Shown here one piece after another: positions 41,112 to 41,146 of a stretch of DNA of 41,146 nt (position 1 is the stretch's first letter; each line of letters begins with the position of its first letter). The DNA comes from Micromonospora coerulea (lineage in GTDB: Bacteria; Actinomycetota; Actinomycetes; Mycobacteriales; Micromonosporaceae). Made by a program: the position numbers and the translations under genes. The notes below the pieces were generated by a model. That model did no database searches. It was not told the DNA's origin and saw nothing but the letters and a program-made list of their open reading frames with translations. The DNA is taken from NCBI RefSeq assembly GCF_016598485.1, contig NZ_JAEMUW010000037.1:1-41146 (forward strand), read 5' to 3'.

Positions 41112-41146
41112 ATGTCGTTGCTGCGCCTGGGTCCGGCCGCTGAGTA
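41112..41146 (+). CDS. Possible start of a further gene, cut by window end
   Basis: ATG 41112 opens a frame reading MSLLRLGPAAE to the window edge. No Shine-Dalgarno precedes it. If the promoter at 41069 is real, the transcript would have a very short leader. Too little remains to identify it. Confidence 0.25.
   Translation, partial: MSLLRLGPAAE

Noticed and set aside
1..41146. CRISPR arrays, rRNA genes and prophage modules
   Set aside because: No regularly spaced repeats, no rRNA core sequences and no phage structural genes were seen on reading through the window.

Overview
The window is high-GC DNA from an actinobacterium. The signs are strong G/C preference at third codon positions, GTG and TTG starts, an Lsr2-type nucleoid protein, two roughly 900-residue LuxR (LAL) regulators, Tat-type lipoproteins and rare TTA codons. 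The gene content fits a Streptomyces- or Micromonospora-like soil actinomycete; the genus is a guess. It reads as accessory chromosome, with intact operons mixed with duplications, an insertion sequence and gene fragments. I see no rRNA, tRNA or CRISPR.

Region by region. 1-2906: a short repeat, then a large LAL regulator on the minus strand. 2907-6570: a copper-type island with two diverged copies of a heavy-metal-associated (HMA) chaperone gene and its leader, two membrane proteins, a GNAT acetyltransferase and the frameshifted stump of a copper P-type ATPase. Copy 1 carries a perfect 26-bp inverted repeat. 6669-9494: Lsr2, a leucine-rich-repeat protein, a hypothetical protein and a lipoprotein. 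9495-16089: about 970 bp with little coding signal, then an ATP-dependent DNA ligase, an endonuclease/exonuclease/phosphatase-fold nuclease, a secreted HNH nuclease, a small unknown gene and a RecD2-type helicase. 16134-17152: an IS5-type element with a frameshifted transposase.

17325-30753 is the most coherent block. A GntR regulator sits divergently from a nine-gene run with 4-bp or smaller overlaps and gaps: a mandelate-racemase-type enolase-superfamily enzyme, a peptide-type ABC importer (binding protein, two permeases, fused double ATPase), a class V PLP enzyme, a D-2-hydroxyacid dehydrogenase, an MDR dehydrogenase and an S9 peptidase. A fumarylacetoacetate-hydrolase-family gene converges on it. 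I infer an uptake-and-breakdown pathway: the importer brings in a peptide- or acid-sugar-like compound, the peptidase trims it, and the dehydratase/racemase, PLP enzyme, dehydrogenases and C-C hydrolase degrade it. The substrate is not evident, and this exact combination is not a pathway I recognise.

30937-35195: a 24-codon reading frame just ahead of a zinc alcohol dehydrogenase, a truncated unknown gene, and a TetR regulator divergent from two short-chain dehydrogenases over a clear palindromic operator. 35250-37043: gene debris, including a broken dTDP-4-dehydrorhamnose-reductase-like gene abutting a ferric-reductase-like fragment. 37044-41051: a Tat-exported metallo-beta-lactamase-fold hydrolase divergent from a second LAL regulator. 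The window ends just inside a possible further gene.
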